A stretch of 64,000 bases of DNA, from the NCBI RefSeq assembly GCF_002770725.1, contig NZ_NQVN01000001.1:884384-948383 (forward strand), given 5' to 3'. Each line of letters begins with the position of its first letter. The stretch's first letter is position 1. A program made the translations under genes and the position numbers. The notes below the pieces were generated by a model, which ran no database searches, was not told the DNA's origin, and saw only the letters and a list, made by a program, of their open reading frames with translations. Source of the DNA: Pleomorphomonas carboxyditropha (lineage in GTDB: Bacteria; Pseudomonadota; Alphaproteobacteria; Rhizobiales; Pleomorphomonadaceae). Of the stretch, positions 42,521 to 51,937 are shown piece after piece.

Positions 42521-44302
42521 ATGCACGCCTATCGTACCCACACCTGCGGCCAGCTTCGAGCCAGCGACGTCGGGCAGAATGCGCGGCTGTCCGGCTGGGT
42601 GCACCGTGTGCGCGATCATGGCGGTCTGCTGTTCATCGACCTCCGCGACCACTACGGCATGACGCAGGTGGTGGTCGATCCCGACAGCGGCGCGTTCAAG
42701 CTGGCCGAGACGCTGCGCGCCGAGTGGGTGATCCGCGTCGACTGTCTCGTGCGTGCCCGCACGCCCGAGACCGTCAACCCCAACCTTCCCACCGGCGAGA
42801 TCGAGGTGTTCGCCAACGAGATCACCGTGCTGGCCCAGGCGAAGGACCTGCCGCTGCCGGTGTTCGGCGAGCCGGATTATCCGGAGGACGTGCGCCTCAA
42901 GTACCGTTTCCTCGACCTGCGCCGCGAGACGCTGCACGGCAATATCGTCAAGCGGACGAAGATCATCCGCTCCATGCGCCGCCGCATGGAGGACGCCGGC
43001 TTCACCGAGTATTCGACGCCGATCCTGACGGCCTCCTCGCCGGAAGGCGCACGCGACTTCCTGGTGCCGAGCCGCATTCACGCCGGCAAGTTCTATGCGC
43101 TGCCGCAGGCGCCGCAGCAGTACAAGCAGCTGTTGATGGTGGCCGGTTTCGACCGCTATTTCCAGATCGCGCCCTGCTTCCGCGACGAGGACCCGCGCGC
43201 CGATCGCCTGCCGGGCGAATTCTACCAGCTCGACCTCGAAATGAGCTTCGTGACGCAGGACGACGTCTTCAACACCATGGAGCCGGTGATCCGCGGCGTC
43301 TTCGAGGAGTTCGCCGAAGGCAAGCCGGTCACCCAACAGTTCCTCCGCATCAGGTATGACGATGCCATCCGCCTCTACGGCTCGGACAAGCCGGACCTCC
43401 GCAACCCGATCGAGATGCAGGCGGTGACCGAGCATTTCGCCGGCTCCGGCTTCAAGGTGTTCGCCCGGATGATCGAGGCCGATCCCAAGACCGAGGTCTG
43501 GGCGATCCCGGCCAAGACCGGCGGCAGCCGCGCCTTCTGCGACCGCATGAATTCCTGGGCGCAGGGCCAGGGCCAGCCCGGCCTCGGCTATATCTTCTGG
43601 CGGTCGGAGAACGGCGCGCTGGAAGGCGCCGGGCCGCTTGCCAAGAACATCGGGCCGGAGCGCACCGAGGCGATCCGCGCGCAGCTCGGCCTTGCCGAGG
43701 GCGACGCGGTGTTCTTCGTCGCCGGTGACCCGGCGAAGTTCTACAAGTTCGCCGGCGAAGCGCGCAACCGCGTCGGCTTCGACCTCAACCTCGTCGACAC
43801 CGAGCGTTTCGAGCTCTGCTGGATCGTCGACTTCCCCTTCTACGAGTGGAACGACGAGGAGAAGAAGCTCGACTTCGCGCACAACCCCTTCTCGATGCCG
43901 CAGGGCGGTCTCGAAGCGCTCAACGGCCAGGACCCGCTGACCATCAAGGCCTTCCAGTACGACATGGTCTGCAACGGCTACGAGATGGCCTCGGGCTCGA
44001 TCCGCAACCAGTCGCCGGAGACCATGGTCAAGGCGTTCGAACTCACCGGCACCTCCAAGGCCGAGGTCGAGGAGCGCTTCGGCGGCATGTACCGCGCCTT
44101 CCAGTATGGCGCGCCGCCGCACGGCGGCATGGCGGCCGGTGTCGATCGCGTGGTGATGCTGCTGTGCGGGGCGCAGAATCTCCGCGAGATCACGCTGTTC
44201 CCGATGAACCAGCGGGCGGAAGATCCGCTGATGGGGGCGCCGTCGGAGGCTTCGACCAAGCAGCTCCGCGAGCTGCATCTGAAGCTCAACCTGCCGAACT
44301 GA
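42521..44302 (+). CDS. aspS: Aspartyl-tRNA synthetase
   Basis: A 593-residue class II synthetase charging tRNA-Asp. The N-terminal OB-fold anticodon domain ([21 protein letters not shown]) is followed by the catalytic core with motif 2 [16 protein letters not shown], a bacterial GAD insertion (about 280-410) and motif 3 [13 protein letters not shown]. Length matches bacterial AspRS. Many alphaproteobacterial AspRS also charge tRNA-Asn; specificity cannot be judged here. Confidence 0.97.
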   Translation: MHAYRTHTCGQLRASDVGQNARLSGWVHRVRDHGGLLFIDLRDHYGMTQVVVDPDSGAFKLAETLRAEWVIRVDCLVRARTPETVNPNLPTGEIEVFANEITVLAQAKDLPLPVFGEPDYPEDVRLKYRFLDLRRETLHGNIVKRTKIIRSMRRRMEDAGFTEYSTPILTASSPEGARDFLVPSRIHAGKFYALPQAPQQYKQLLMVAGFDRYFQIAPCFRDEDPRADRLPGEFYQLDLEMSFVTQDDVFNTMEPVIRGVFEEFAEGKPVTQQFLRIRYDDAIRLYGSDKPDLRNPIEMQAVTEHFAGSGFKVFARMIEADPKTEVWAIPAKTGGSRAFCDRMNSWAQGQGQPGLGYIFWRSENGALEGAGPLAKNIGPERTEAIRAQLGLAEGDAVFFVAGDPAKFYKFAGEARNRVGFDLNLVDTERFELCWIVDFPFYEWNDEEKKLDFAHNPFSMPQGGLEALNGQDPLTIKAFQYDMVCNGYEMASGSIRNQSPETMVKAFELTGTSKAEVEERFGGMYRAFQYGAPPHGGMAAGVDRVVMLLCGAQNLREITLFPMNQRAEDPLMGAPSEASTKQLRELHLKLNLPN

Positions 44303-44316
44303 TCGGCGCGTACGGC

Positions 44317-44367
44317 AAAAAAAGATCGAGGCCGGGGAGGGCGCTTCCCCGGCCTCGATCTTTTTTG
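44317..44367. terminator. Strong bidirectional terminator after aspS
   Basis: A 15-base perfect stem (44323-44337 AGATCGAGGCCGGGG; 44347-44361) is flanked by an A-run (44317-44323) and a T-run (44361-44366), giving a proper U-tail on either strand. It separates aspS from the converging gene ending at 44385. Confidence 0.93.
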
Positions 44368-44384
44368 TTATGTGACCGTCCATC

Positions 44385-46562
44385 TCACTCGTTGGCAGTC
44401 ACGCCAACGTTCAGCAGCCGGATCAGGTCGTTCGGCTTCTCGGTATCGACCTTTTCGAGGTCGGCGAGAGGAACGGGCTTTTCCGGCGCGATCGTGAAGG
44501 TGATGGACTTCGGATCCTTGATGAAGTCGGAGATCGGCCCCTCGAACCGCGCCTGCAACTCCGGGTCCTTGAGGGCGTTCAACATCAGCGGCAGGGCGCC
44601 GGCGGTGTTCTGGCGGAACTTGTCGCCGTCCTGATCGAGCTTCTTGGCCTGCGCCTCGAACGCCTTCTCGACGATGCCGTCATTGCCATAGGTGACCGAG
44701 GCGGAAACGAGCGTCGCGTCGTTCATGCGGGCTTCGATCTCGTCGGGCTTTTCGACCAGCGACAGCGGCAGGCCGCCGAGATGGAAATCGCCGGACACGA
44801 CGCCCATGTCGTCCGCCTTGAGGGTCAGGTCCTCGAGCCGGAGATCGCCCTTGTCGGCGTCGTAGGTCAGCGTCATGCCGCCGGACAGATCGACGGTCTC
44901 GTAGCCCATGGCCGTGAGCTCGGAGACCAGCGTCTCGTCGAGCAGCAGCGAAACCGGCAGCGACAGCGAGGTGAAGGTGAAATCGCCCCGCTGGGGCAGG
45001 GTGCCGAAATAGTCGCCGCTGGTCAGGGCGAGCGAGTCGAGCCCCACCGAACCGAGCGGCGATTCGACCGACAGGGCGCTGAGCTCGACAAATCCGAGCG
45101 ACGTGCCGCCGTTGACGACAGCGTCGTACATGACCTTGCCGGAGGGCTGCTTGCCCTCGGAGGCGCTCTTGCCGAGCTCCAGAAGGGCGGCGAGCGACCC
45201 GAAGCGAATGTCCTGGAAGGTCAGCAGCGACAGGCTGATCTTTGTCGACGTTTCCTTGGCGGCGGCGGTAATGTCGCGCAGCGTAAAGGCGCCGATGCCG
45301 TTGCCGTCGATGCCGTTGCCGTCGAAGCGGTTGATGGCAAAATCGAAGTTGTCGCCCGCCTTGATCTGCAGCTTGTTGGCCTGGACGAAATCGACTCCCA
45401 TGAGCTGGGTATAGTTGGGCAGAATACTGGAAATGAAGGAGAAGGGGTCGGCTTCTATTCGCTTGGGATCGCTGAACGCCTCGATGAGCTGCTTGAGCAC
45501 AGGCTGCGCCGTCTGGCGCAGGAAGACGTTGTTGGCTTCGATGTTGCCGATACTGGCCGTCGCGCCGTCGAACGACACGGTGATGTCGTTGTAGCCATAT
45601 TGCGAATAAAGAATGCGCCTCTTTCCGTCGCCGACACCCCCGACATATCTGGAAGGATCGAGCGCCTCCAGCAAAGCCCCCGTGTTCGTGCCAACGACGT
45701 AAGCGCTATCAATGGTAACCGACTTCAGCGGGGACGTCTCGCTCTTGGACTTCTGCTCCATCGAGTTGAAGCCGGATCGCTCGACGCGATGCTCGTGCAT
45801 GCCGGATAGATAGACAAGCGAATAGGTGGTGATGAAATCTTCTTCGTTGAGCCCATTGCTCTCGACGCTGACCTCGTTCGCCTCCACCCAGTCGGCCCGG
45901 ATGCTGCTCGACCAATCCATGAATCTGAAGAACGTTTCATAGAGAGGGCGGTCGAGGGGCAGCCTGTTGGGCGCGGGCGGAACGACCAGCCGCTCGACGA
46001 GCAGCGTGTCGGCGGAGATGGAATAGGTGACAACGGACGGCTGCGCTTTCTCGGCACCGACCTTCGGCTCTTCGGAGGGAGGCGAGGCGGCGCTGTCCTC
46101 TTGCTTGTCGCCGCCGCTTTCCTGCGCCCTGTTGACGGGCTTTTGCCGCGTCGTCGGCGGCGTCACCTTGTCGAGCTCCTTGCTGGCGCCGGCTTCCAGC
46201 TCGGCCAGGCCGGGGAACCAGTTGCCAACGTCGAAATGAATTTCGAGACGCCAGTTGGAGCCACGAATGGCGTGGGCGGCAAAGGCGCCTCCCGGCGCGG
46301 TTCGCGGGTCTTCCACCGACAATTCGTCGAAATGGACGGTAAAGAGATTGTCATCGACGCTGCCGATGCTGACGTCGGACAGCGTGACTGTCTGGGTGGC
46401 CGGATCGAAGCTGCTGGTTCCGATGTCCGTCGTCAGTCCCAACGCAGCCGAGGTGAGCCATTGCCGGACCAGGGATTCCTGTGGCGTCTCGGCGTAGGCG
46501 AGCGAGGGGCAGGCAAATGCGGCAAACGCGGCGACCACGCCAAGCGAAGCGCTGGTCCTCAT
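44385..46562 (-). CDS. Large exported protein of unknown function, paralogue A
   Basis: A 725-residue protein with a signal peptide (residues 1-24, ending SLAYAE). The rest has no membrane segment and is rich in beta-forming repeats with Asp/Ser/Thr turns (for example TVTLSDVSIGSVDDNLFTVHFDEL). A disordered Ser/Glu/Pro stretch lies near residues 135-180. Its C-terminal 90 residues (GALPLMLNALKDPE, DFIKDPKSITFTIAPEKPVPL) closely resemble those of the next gene, so the two are paralogues. I do not recognise a named family; the architecture recalls periplasmic AsmA/DUF945-like beta proteins, but that is only an impression. The start follows GGGAGGATC. Confidence 0.82.
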   Translation of the reverse strand: MRTSASLGVVAAFAAFACPSLAYAETPQESLVRQWLTSAALGLTTDIGTSSFDPATQTVTLSDVSIGSVDDNLFTVHFDELSVEDPRTAPGGAFAAHAIRGSNWRLEIHFDVGNWFPGLAELEAGASKELDKVTPPTTRQKPVNRAQESGGDKQEDSAASPPSEEPKVGAEKAQPSVVTYSISADTLLVERLVVPPAPNRLPLDRPLYETFFRFMDWSSSIRADWVEANEVSVESNGLNEEDFITTYSLVYLSGMHEHRVERSGFNSMEQKSKSETSPLKSVTIDSAYVVGTNTGALLEALDPSRYVGGVGDGKRRILYSQYGYNDITVSFDGATASIGNIEANNVFLRQTAQPVLKQLIEAFSDPKRIEADPFSFISSILPNYTQLMGVDFVQANKLQIKAGDNFDFAINRFDGNGIDGNGIGAFTLRDITAAAKETSTKISLSLLTFQDIRFGSLAALLELGKSASEGKQPSGKVMYDAVVNGGTSLGFVELSALSVESPLGSVGLDSLALTSGDYFGTLPQRGDFTFTSLSLPVSLLLDETLVSELTAMGYETVDLSGGMTLTYDADKGDLRLEDLTLKADDMGVVSGDFHLGGLPLSLVEKPDEIEARMNDATLVSASVTYGNDGIVEKAFEAQAKKLDQDGDKFRQNTAGALPLMLNALKDPELQARFEGPISDFIKDPKSITFTIAPEKPVPLADLEKVDTEKPNDLIRLLNVGVTANE

Positions 46563-46694
46563 CGACGATCCTCCCGGATGTGCGGTTTCGGAGCCGGCGG
46601 ACCGGCCCCTCATATTCGCGGACCTTGCGGGCAGTTCGTCCCCGCCGGCGTTTGGCCTCGACCGAATTGGCCGGCCCGTTCGCTCGAAAATGCT

Positions 46695-47864
46695 TTAGTT
46701 CGTGTCGGTGCCTTCGCCCGCTTCGCCGTCTTCGCTTTCCGGCTGGTTGGCGATCACGTCGGCCTTGAGAAGATCCGGAAGCGTCTGCGGAGCGGTCTGG
46801 GAGGTGGAGAGAAGCTCCATCAGCGGGACGGGCGTCGCCGGCTTGGCGGTAATCGTCAGGTTCTTGGGGTCCTTCAGGAAGGTCGTCAGACCGTCGGCCA
46901 GCTTGTCCTGGAACGGCTGGTTGCCGATCGTCGACAGGAGCAGCGGCAGGGCGCCGGTGATCTGGCCGATGAAGGTGGCCGGCTCCTGGCCCATCTGCTT
47001 GGCCTGCTGGGCGATAAGACGACCGGCCAACGAGGCATCGCCGTAAAAGACCGAAGCCTCCTTCAGGGTGACCTTGCCAAGCGCATCCTGCGGCGGATTG
47101 GGCTGTTTCAGCTCCTTGACGACATCGGTGGTGAGGCCGCCGAAGGTGCCGGCCAGCGTCACGGTGCCGAGATCGGTGCCGTCGACGGTGATCTCGTTGA
47201 CCACCAGGTCGCCGGTCGCCTCGTCGAGCGAGCCGGAGCCGTAGAAGCCGAGCGTCAGCTTGTCGTAGCCCATGGCCTTCAACTGACTGGCGAACTGGCC
47301 GCTGGTGTCCACCGCCGCCGGGTCGACGTCGATACCTTCGACGGAAAGGTCGATAGCGTGCGGCACGTCGTCGGCGTAGTCGGAAAGATCGAGCCCGGCG
47401 CTATCGATGACGATCGGCGCCTTGCCGGGCTGGGCAAGCGAAATGCCCTCGGCGGACAGGGCATCGATGCGGTTGCCGGTTTCCTTGCCGGTGAACACCG
47501 GGGCGGTCAGCTCGAGGGATGTGATGGTGATGCTGTCGCCCTTGTCGGTGCCGGTGAGGTTCTCGGCCACGATGGTATCGGCGCTCAGCGTGTCGCCCTC
47601 GACCGTCGGGTTGCCGATGGTCAGCACGTCGATCTTGGTCTCGCTGCCGTCGCCGGACTTGATCGAGACGTTGTTGTAGACGATTCCGGCGTCCGACTGG
47701 GTCGGCGTTCCCAGCGTGAAGGTCGCTCCCTTGTCCGTCGCCAACAGCTTGGTCAGGGCCGCCGTCACCTGTTCCGGCGTCGCCGCCGAGAAGGCCGGTC
47801 CGGCGAGGCCCGCGGTCAACGCCACGACAGCCACGGTAAGAGACCAGCGACTGGAAATCGTCAT
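46695..47864 (-). CDS. Exported protein of unknown function, paralogue B
   Basis: A 389-residue protein with a signal peptide (residues 1-27, ending PAFSAA). It has the same plan as paralogue A but is about half the length: TFTLGTPTQSDAGIVYNNVSI, then GYDKLTLGFYGSGSLDEATGDL matching a similar segment of A (GYETVDLSGGMTLTYDADKGDL), and a shared C terminus (GALPLLLSTIGNQP, FLKDPKNLTITAKPATPVPL). The conserved pattern suggests one structural module repeated or lost. It is upstream of A by 132 bases and probably cotranscribed. Function unknown. Confidence 0.83.
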   Translation of the reverse strand: MTISSRWSLTVAVVALTAGLAGPAFSAATPEQVTAALTKLLATDKGATFTLGTPTQSDAGIVYNNVSIKSGDGSETKIDVLTIGNPTVEGDTLSADTIVAENLTGTDKGDSITITSLELTAPVFTGKETGNRIDALSAEGISLAQPGKAPIVIDSAGLDLSDYADDVPHAIDLSVEGIDVDPAAVDTSGQFASQLKAMGYDKLTLGFYGSGSLDEATGDLVVNEITVDGTDLGTVTLAGTFGGLTTDVVKELKQPNPPQDALGKVTLKEASVFYGDASLAGRLIAQQAKQMGQEPATFIGQITGALPLLLSTIGNQPFQDKLADGLTTFLKDPKNLTITAKPATPVPLMELLSTSQTAPQTLPDLLKADVIANQPESEDGEAGEGTDTN

Positions 47865-48151
47865 TTGATACTCCCAATAAGTCTTTATCGGCAAATAGAG
47901 ACAACCCACGCCTTTCGAGACTGGCATTGTGGCCAAATGACGGTCGGGGCACAAGCCATGCCTCCTACCAATTTTATTGATGATGCGGTGAATTTGCCGG
48001 TTTCAAAGAAAGACGGGCGCAAGTCGTTTGGGAAACCATTTGTTCATCCAGCGCAAACAAAGATGAATGGTTCGAACAGACGATATCCGCTCCCACGGGC
48101 CAAGGCGCGGGGGCGGCAAGCGGCGGAGCTGAATCCGGGAATGGATGCGAC

Positions 48152-49810
48152 GTGAAGCTCAGGTGGTTGAAATGGCTCCGGCTGCTTGGCCTGTCGGCGG
48201 TCGTCACGGCCGTTCCGATCGCCGCCGCCGACTACGTTCTTTCCCAGCACGCCATTTCAACCGGACAGGCCGAGGCCGATTCCATGGCGGAGCGCTATCT
48301 GGCGCGCGCCGAGACGACCGTCGCGGAAGCGCTCAGGGTGCTGGCCGACCTCAGGACCGGCGGCCGCGTGACCTGCAGCCTTGCCGATCGCACCGCTTTC
48401 GGAATGGCCGCCTTCAACTCGGAGTTCATCGTTCAGGTCGGCCTGACCGACGAGGCCGGCACGCTGATCTGCGGGGAACCGATGGGCGCGCTCGCCGCCC
48501 CGGCCCGGCTGCCGGTGGCCGAGAAGGGCGATCCGTCGGTGATGCTGTCGGTGCTGAGCGACGGAAAGGACAGGCGGCAGGCCGTCGTCACCCTGCGGGT
48601 CGACGACCGGATGCGCCTGGTGGCCCGCCTTGCGGCGCGGGCGCTCGATATCGAGGCCGGCGCCGGCTATTTCGAGGATTCCAGCGTCGCCTCCGTCTAC
48701 CTGGACGACGGTTCGGAGTGGAGCAAGTTCGCCGGCAAGTGGACCGAGAGCGACCAGTCGTCGGCGCTGGTGTCGATGGTCTCCTCCGAGCGTTATCCGA
48801 TCAAGGTGCGGGTGGCCGTCGACGAGGCGGCGGCGCAGAAATCGATCGCCGGTCTCAGGACGATCACCATCATCCTGTCGACGCTGGCCGGCCTCGGCGT
48901 GTTCATCATCGTCATCTGGTCGATGTGGCGCCAGTCCGACGGCGACAGCTTCTCGCGCGCCGTCGACAATCACGAGTTCATTCCCTACTACCAGCCGGTC
49001 TTCGACCTGATGACGGGCGAAATCCGCGGCTGCGAGGTGCTGGTCCGCTGGCTGAGGCCCGATGGCACCATGGTGCCGCCCGGCCAGTTCCTGGCCTATG
49101 CCGAGGCGACGGGCGCCATTCGCGACATAACGCGCCAGCTCATGACGCAGACGGTGGCCGACGTTTCCGACATCTACGACAAGAACCCCGGGCTCAAGCT
49201 GGCCATCAACCTGACGGCCATGCATTTCAACGACCTCGAGATCATGGACGACATCAAGCGGATCTACGGCAACTCGAAGATCCGCTACGAGCAGCTCTGC
49301 TTCGAGGTCACCGAGCAGCATCCTCTCAAGGATCTGGCGCTGTCGCGCGCCATCATCGGCCGCATCCAGGCGCTCGGCGCCTCGGTGGCGCTCGACGACG
49401 TCGGCACGGGGCACGGCGGCCTCGCCTACCTGCAGAAGCTCGGCGTCGACATCATCAAGATCGACAAGATGTTCATCGACCACATCGGCACCGACCATTC
49501 GTCGCAGACGATCGTCGATACCCTGGTCGAACTCGGCCATCAGCTCGGCCTCGGCATCGTCGCCGAGGGCGTCGAGCGGCCGGATCAGGTCGAACACCTC
49601 AAATCGATCGGCGTCGTCCAGGCGCAAGGCTACATCTACTCGCCACCCATTCCGGTCAAGGCGTTCCGCGAGTTCGTCCTGAAGTCGCTCGAGAGCACGA
49701 AATCCGGTCTCGGCGCGCGAACCGACAAGCCGGTCGAGGTTTCCGACAGCTTCGCCTCGCTCACCGTTTCGGTCGACGAAGACGACGACGAAGAGGCCGA
49801 TGCCGCCTGA
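48152..49810 (+). CDS. CSS-motif EAL-domain protein (cyclic-di-GMP phosphodiesterase-like)
   Basis: A 552-residue membrane protein. TM1 is at about 10-28, a periplasmic region of about 200 residues contains two Cys (VTCSLADR and LICGEP) as in CSS-motif redox sensors, TM2 is at about 236-258, and an EAL domain fills 270-510. The signature is EVL instead of EAL (CEVLVRW), with LAINLT, CFEVTEQ, LDDVGTGHGGL (usual DDFGTGYSSL), IKIDKMFI and AEGVE retained, so the metal and general-base residues look intact and enzyme activity is plausible. The C-terminal tail is acidic. It is divergent from the exported paralogue pair. Confidence 0.9.
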   Translation: MKLRWLKWLRLLGLSAVVTAVPIAAADYVLSQHAISTGQAEADSMAERYLARAETTVAEALRVLADLRTGGRVTCSLADRTAFGMAAFNSEFIVQVGLTDEAGTLICGEPMGALAAPARLPVAEKGDPSVMLSVLSDGKDRRQAVVTLRVDDRMRLVARLAARALDIEAGAGYFEDSSVASVYLDDGSEWSKFAGKWTESDQSSALVSMVSSERYPIKVRVAVDEAAAQKSIAGLRTITIILSTLAGLGVFIIVIWSMWRQSDGDSFSRAVDNHEFIPYYQPVFDLMTGEIRGCEVLVRWLRPDGTMVPPGQFLAYAEATGAIRDITRQLMTQTVADVSDIYDKNPGLKLAINLTAMHFNDLEIMDDIKRIYGNSKIRYEQLCFEVTEQHPLKDLALSRAIIGRIQALGASVALDDVGTGHGGLAYLQKLGVDIIKIDKMFIDHIGTDHSSQTIVDTLVELGHQLGLGIVAEGVERPDQVEHLKSIGVVQAQGYIYSPPIPVKAFREFVLKSLESTKSGLGARTDKPVEVSDSFASLTVSVDEDDDEEADAA

Positions 49811-49839
49811 GCCCGCGTGGATCGTCCGTCCGGAAACGC

Positions 49840-50118
49840 TCAGAAGGACGACGAAGCGGCGTCGTTGCTGATTTCCTCGAACAGATCGGCGTTGCGGCAG
49901 AACTTCGGCGGATGCACGGCGCCGCGGATCGCCGTGATGTCGAGCCAGACCTTGCAGGCTTCGAGCTCGGTGCATTCGTGGCATCGGTCGGCGGCCAGCT
50001 TGCGCTCGATGCCCTGCAGGAACTGATCGGAATCGAGCGTCATCGCCATGCGGCGCATGAGTTCCGGTTCCCGATCGCAGCCGCAGCCATCTGCCTTGGA
50101 GGACGATTTATCGATCAT
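49840..50118 (-). CDS. DUF6455 family protein
   Basis: A 92-residue cytosolic protein with Cys-rich segments: GCGCD near the N terminus, RCHECTELEACKVWL in the middle and PPKFCRNADLFEEI at the end. The central and final segments fit the alphaproteobacterial DUF6455 family, function unknown; a metal or Fe-S centre is possible. Its upstream region carries an FNR-like site and a palindrome. It converges with the EAL gene 29 bases away. Confidence 0.82.
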   Translation of the reverse strand: MIDKSSSKADGCGCDREPELMRRMAMTLDSDQFLQGIERKLAADRCHECTELEACKVWLDITAIRGAVHPPKFCRNADLFEEISNDAASSSF

Positions 50119-50157
50119 TCAAACCTCCACGTTCACGCTATCCGATGCCATCATGAT

Positions 50158-50194
50158 TAGCCTTAAGGCTAGTTCGGGCGATGACATGGATCAA
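50158..50194 (-). promoter_or_regulatory. Palindrome and FNR-like box upstream of the DUF6455 gene
   Basis: TAGCCTTAAGGCTA (50158-50171) is a perfect 14-base palindrome 40 bases before the start codon. ATGAC-ATGG-ATCAA (50181-50194) matches the FNR/FixK consensus TTGAT-N4-ATCAA at 8 of 10 positions. Both lie where promoter regulation of the DUF6455 gene would be expected. Confidence 0.45.
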
Positions 50195-50412
50195 AACTAC
50201 GTGGATGTGATTGCCTTGCCCCGACGCCGGCAAGTCGAATTCCCGGGAGAACATTGTCGTCGATGGTGTTGACAATCAATACCATTTTCGTCTCCGCGAA
50301 AATACTATGCGGAGATTGAACAAGAATCGGGCAGGGAAGGCGAATTGTATCTCAGCCTAGGATTGTTCCGGCTCGCCGCCTCTGTTTTGTCGAACGGCGG
50401 GCCGGAGCGCTT

Positions 50413-51900
50413 TCAGGCGGACAATGTTCTGCGGATCGCATCGGCCCAGCCAGCGAGCTTTCTCCGCCGGGTGTCGTCGTCCATCTGGGGCATGAAGCGG
50501 CGGTTTCGCTTCCAACTGGCGGAAAAGCCCTGCATGTCCGGCCAGACGCCGGCCTTGTGGCCGGCCAGCCAGGCGGCGCCGAGGGCGGTGGTTTCCAGCA
50601 CCAGCGGCCGGTCGACAGGCGCGTTCAGGAGATCGGCGAGGCGCTGCATGGTCCAGTCGCTCGCCACCATGCCGCCGTCGACGCGCAGCACCGTCTCCGA
50701 CGAGCCGGTCCAGTCGCGACGCATGGCCGTGAGCAGATCGTGCGTCTGGTAGCAGACCGCCTCGAGGGCGGCGCGGGCGATCTCGGCCGGACCGGTGTTG
50801 CGCGTCATGCCGTAGAGGGCGCCGCGCGCCTCGGCGTCCCACCAGGGTGCGCCGAGGCCGGTGAAGGCGGGCACGAGATAGACGTTCTGGTTGGGATCGG
50901 CATGGTCGGCCAGCGCGCCGGCCTGATCCGACCGCTCGAAGAAGCGCAGGCCGTCGCGCAGCCACTGCACGGTGGCGCCGGCCATGAAGATCGAGCCCTC
51001 GAGGGCATAGGTCACCTTGCCGTCGAGGCGGTAGGCGATGGTCGACAGCAGCCGGTTGGACGAGCGGACGATCTCGGCGCCGGTGTTGAGCAGCGCGAAG
51101 CAGCCGGTGCCGTAGGTCGACTTCAGCATGCCCGGCGTGAAGCAGGACTGGCCGACCGTCGCCGCGTGCTGGTCGCCGGCGATGCCGCATATGGGGATGG
51201 CGACACCGAACAGGTCCGGGTCGGTTTCACCGAAATGGGCGGCGCTGTCGCGCACGTCGGGCAAGAGGGCGCGCGGCACGCCGAAAAGGCGCAAGAGGTC
51301 GTCGTCCCAGTCGCCGACGGCGATGTCGTAGAGGAGGGTGCGGGAGGCGTTGGTGGCGTCCGTCGCATGGACCTTGCCGCCGGTGAGACGCCAGAGCAGA
51401 AAGCTGTCGACGGTGCCGAAGGCGAGCTTGCCGGCCTCGGCGGCGGCGCGGGCGCCCTCGACGTTGTCGAGCAGCCAGGCGATCTTGGTGCCGGAGAAAT
51501 AGGGATCGAGCAGCAGGCCGGTCTTGTCGCGCACCATGTCCTCGGCGCCGTCGGCCCTCAGCGCGGCGCAGCGGTCGGAGGTGCGGCGGTCCTGCCAGAC
51601 GATGGCGCGATGGATGGGCTTGCCGGTGTCGCGGTGCCAGATCAGCGTGGTTTCGCGCTGGTTGGTGATGCCGATGGCCGCGATATCCTGCGGCGACACG
51701 GCGGCGCGGGCGAGGGCGTATTGCATGGTCTCCAGCGTGGTGTGCCAGATATCCTCCGGCTCGTGCTCGACCCAGCCGGAATCGGGAAAATGCTGGGGAA
51801 ACTCCTGCTTGCCGACGCCCTTGACGCGGTAGTCCCCGTCGAAAACGATGGCCCGCGTCGACGTGGTGCCCTGATCGATCGCCAGTACGAATGCCGCCAT
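50413..51900 (-). CDS. glpK: Glycerol kinase
   Basis: A 495-residue FGGY-family kinase phosphorylating glycerol to glycerol 3-phosphate. [13 protein letters not shown] at the N terminus (phosphate loop), [30 protein letters not shown] and the [12 protein letters not shown] segment are diagnostic for GlpK, distinguishing it from ribulokinase. A strong ribosome site (GGGAGGAG) precedes ATG 51900. It lies 37 bases downstream of glpD, forming a glpD-glpK operon. Confidence 0.96.
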   Translation of the reverse strand: MAAFVLAIDQGTTSTRAIVFDGDYRVKGVGKQEFPQHFPDSGWVEHEPEDIWHTTLETMQYALARAAVSPQDIAAIGITNQRETTLIWHRDTGKPIHRAIVWQDRRTSDRCAALRADGAEDMVRDKTGLLLDPYFSGTKIAWLLDNVEGARAAAEAGKLAFGTVDSFLLWRLTGGKVHATDATNASRTLLYDIAVGDWDDDLLRLFGVPRALLPDVRDSAAHFGETDPDLFGVAIPICGIAGDQHAATVGQSCFTPGMLKSTYGTGCFALLNTGAEIVRSSNRLLSTIAYRLDGKVTYALEGSIFMAGATVQWLRDGLRFFERSDQAGALADHADPNQNVYLVPAFTGLGAPWWDAEARGALYGMTRNTGPAEIARAALEAVCYQTHDLLTAMRRDWTGSSETVLRVDGGMVASDWTMQRLADLLNAPVDRPLVLETTALGAAWLAGHKAGVWPDMQGFSASWKRNRRFMPQMDDDTRRRKLAGWADAIRRTLSA

Positions 51901-51937
51901 GGTCGGTCTCCTCCCGTCCCTTGGTTTTGCTTGAGTT

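Noticed and set aside
50413..51900. The FGGY kinase as the missing ribulokinase AraB.
   Set aside because: Its motifs and glpD neighbour identify it as glycerol kinase, and it is 24 kb away from the importer operon.
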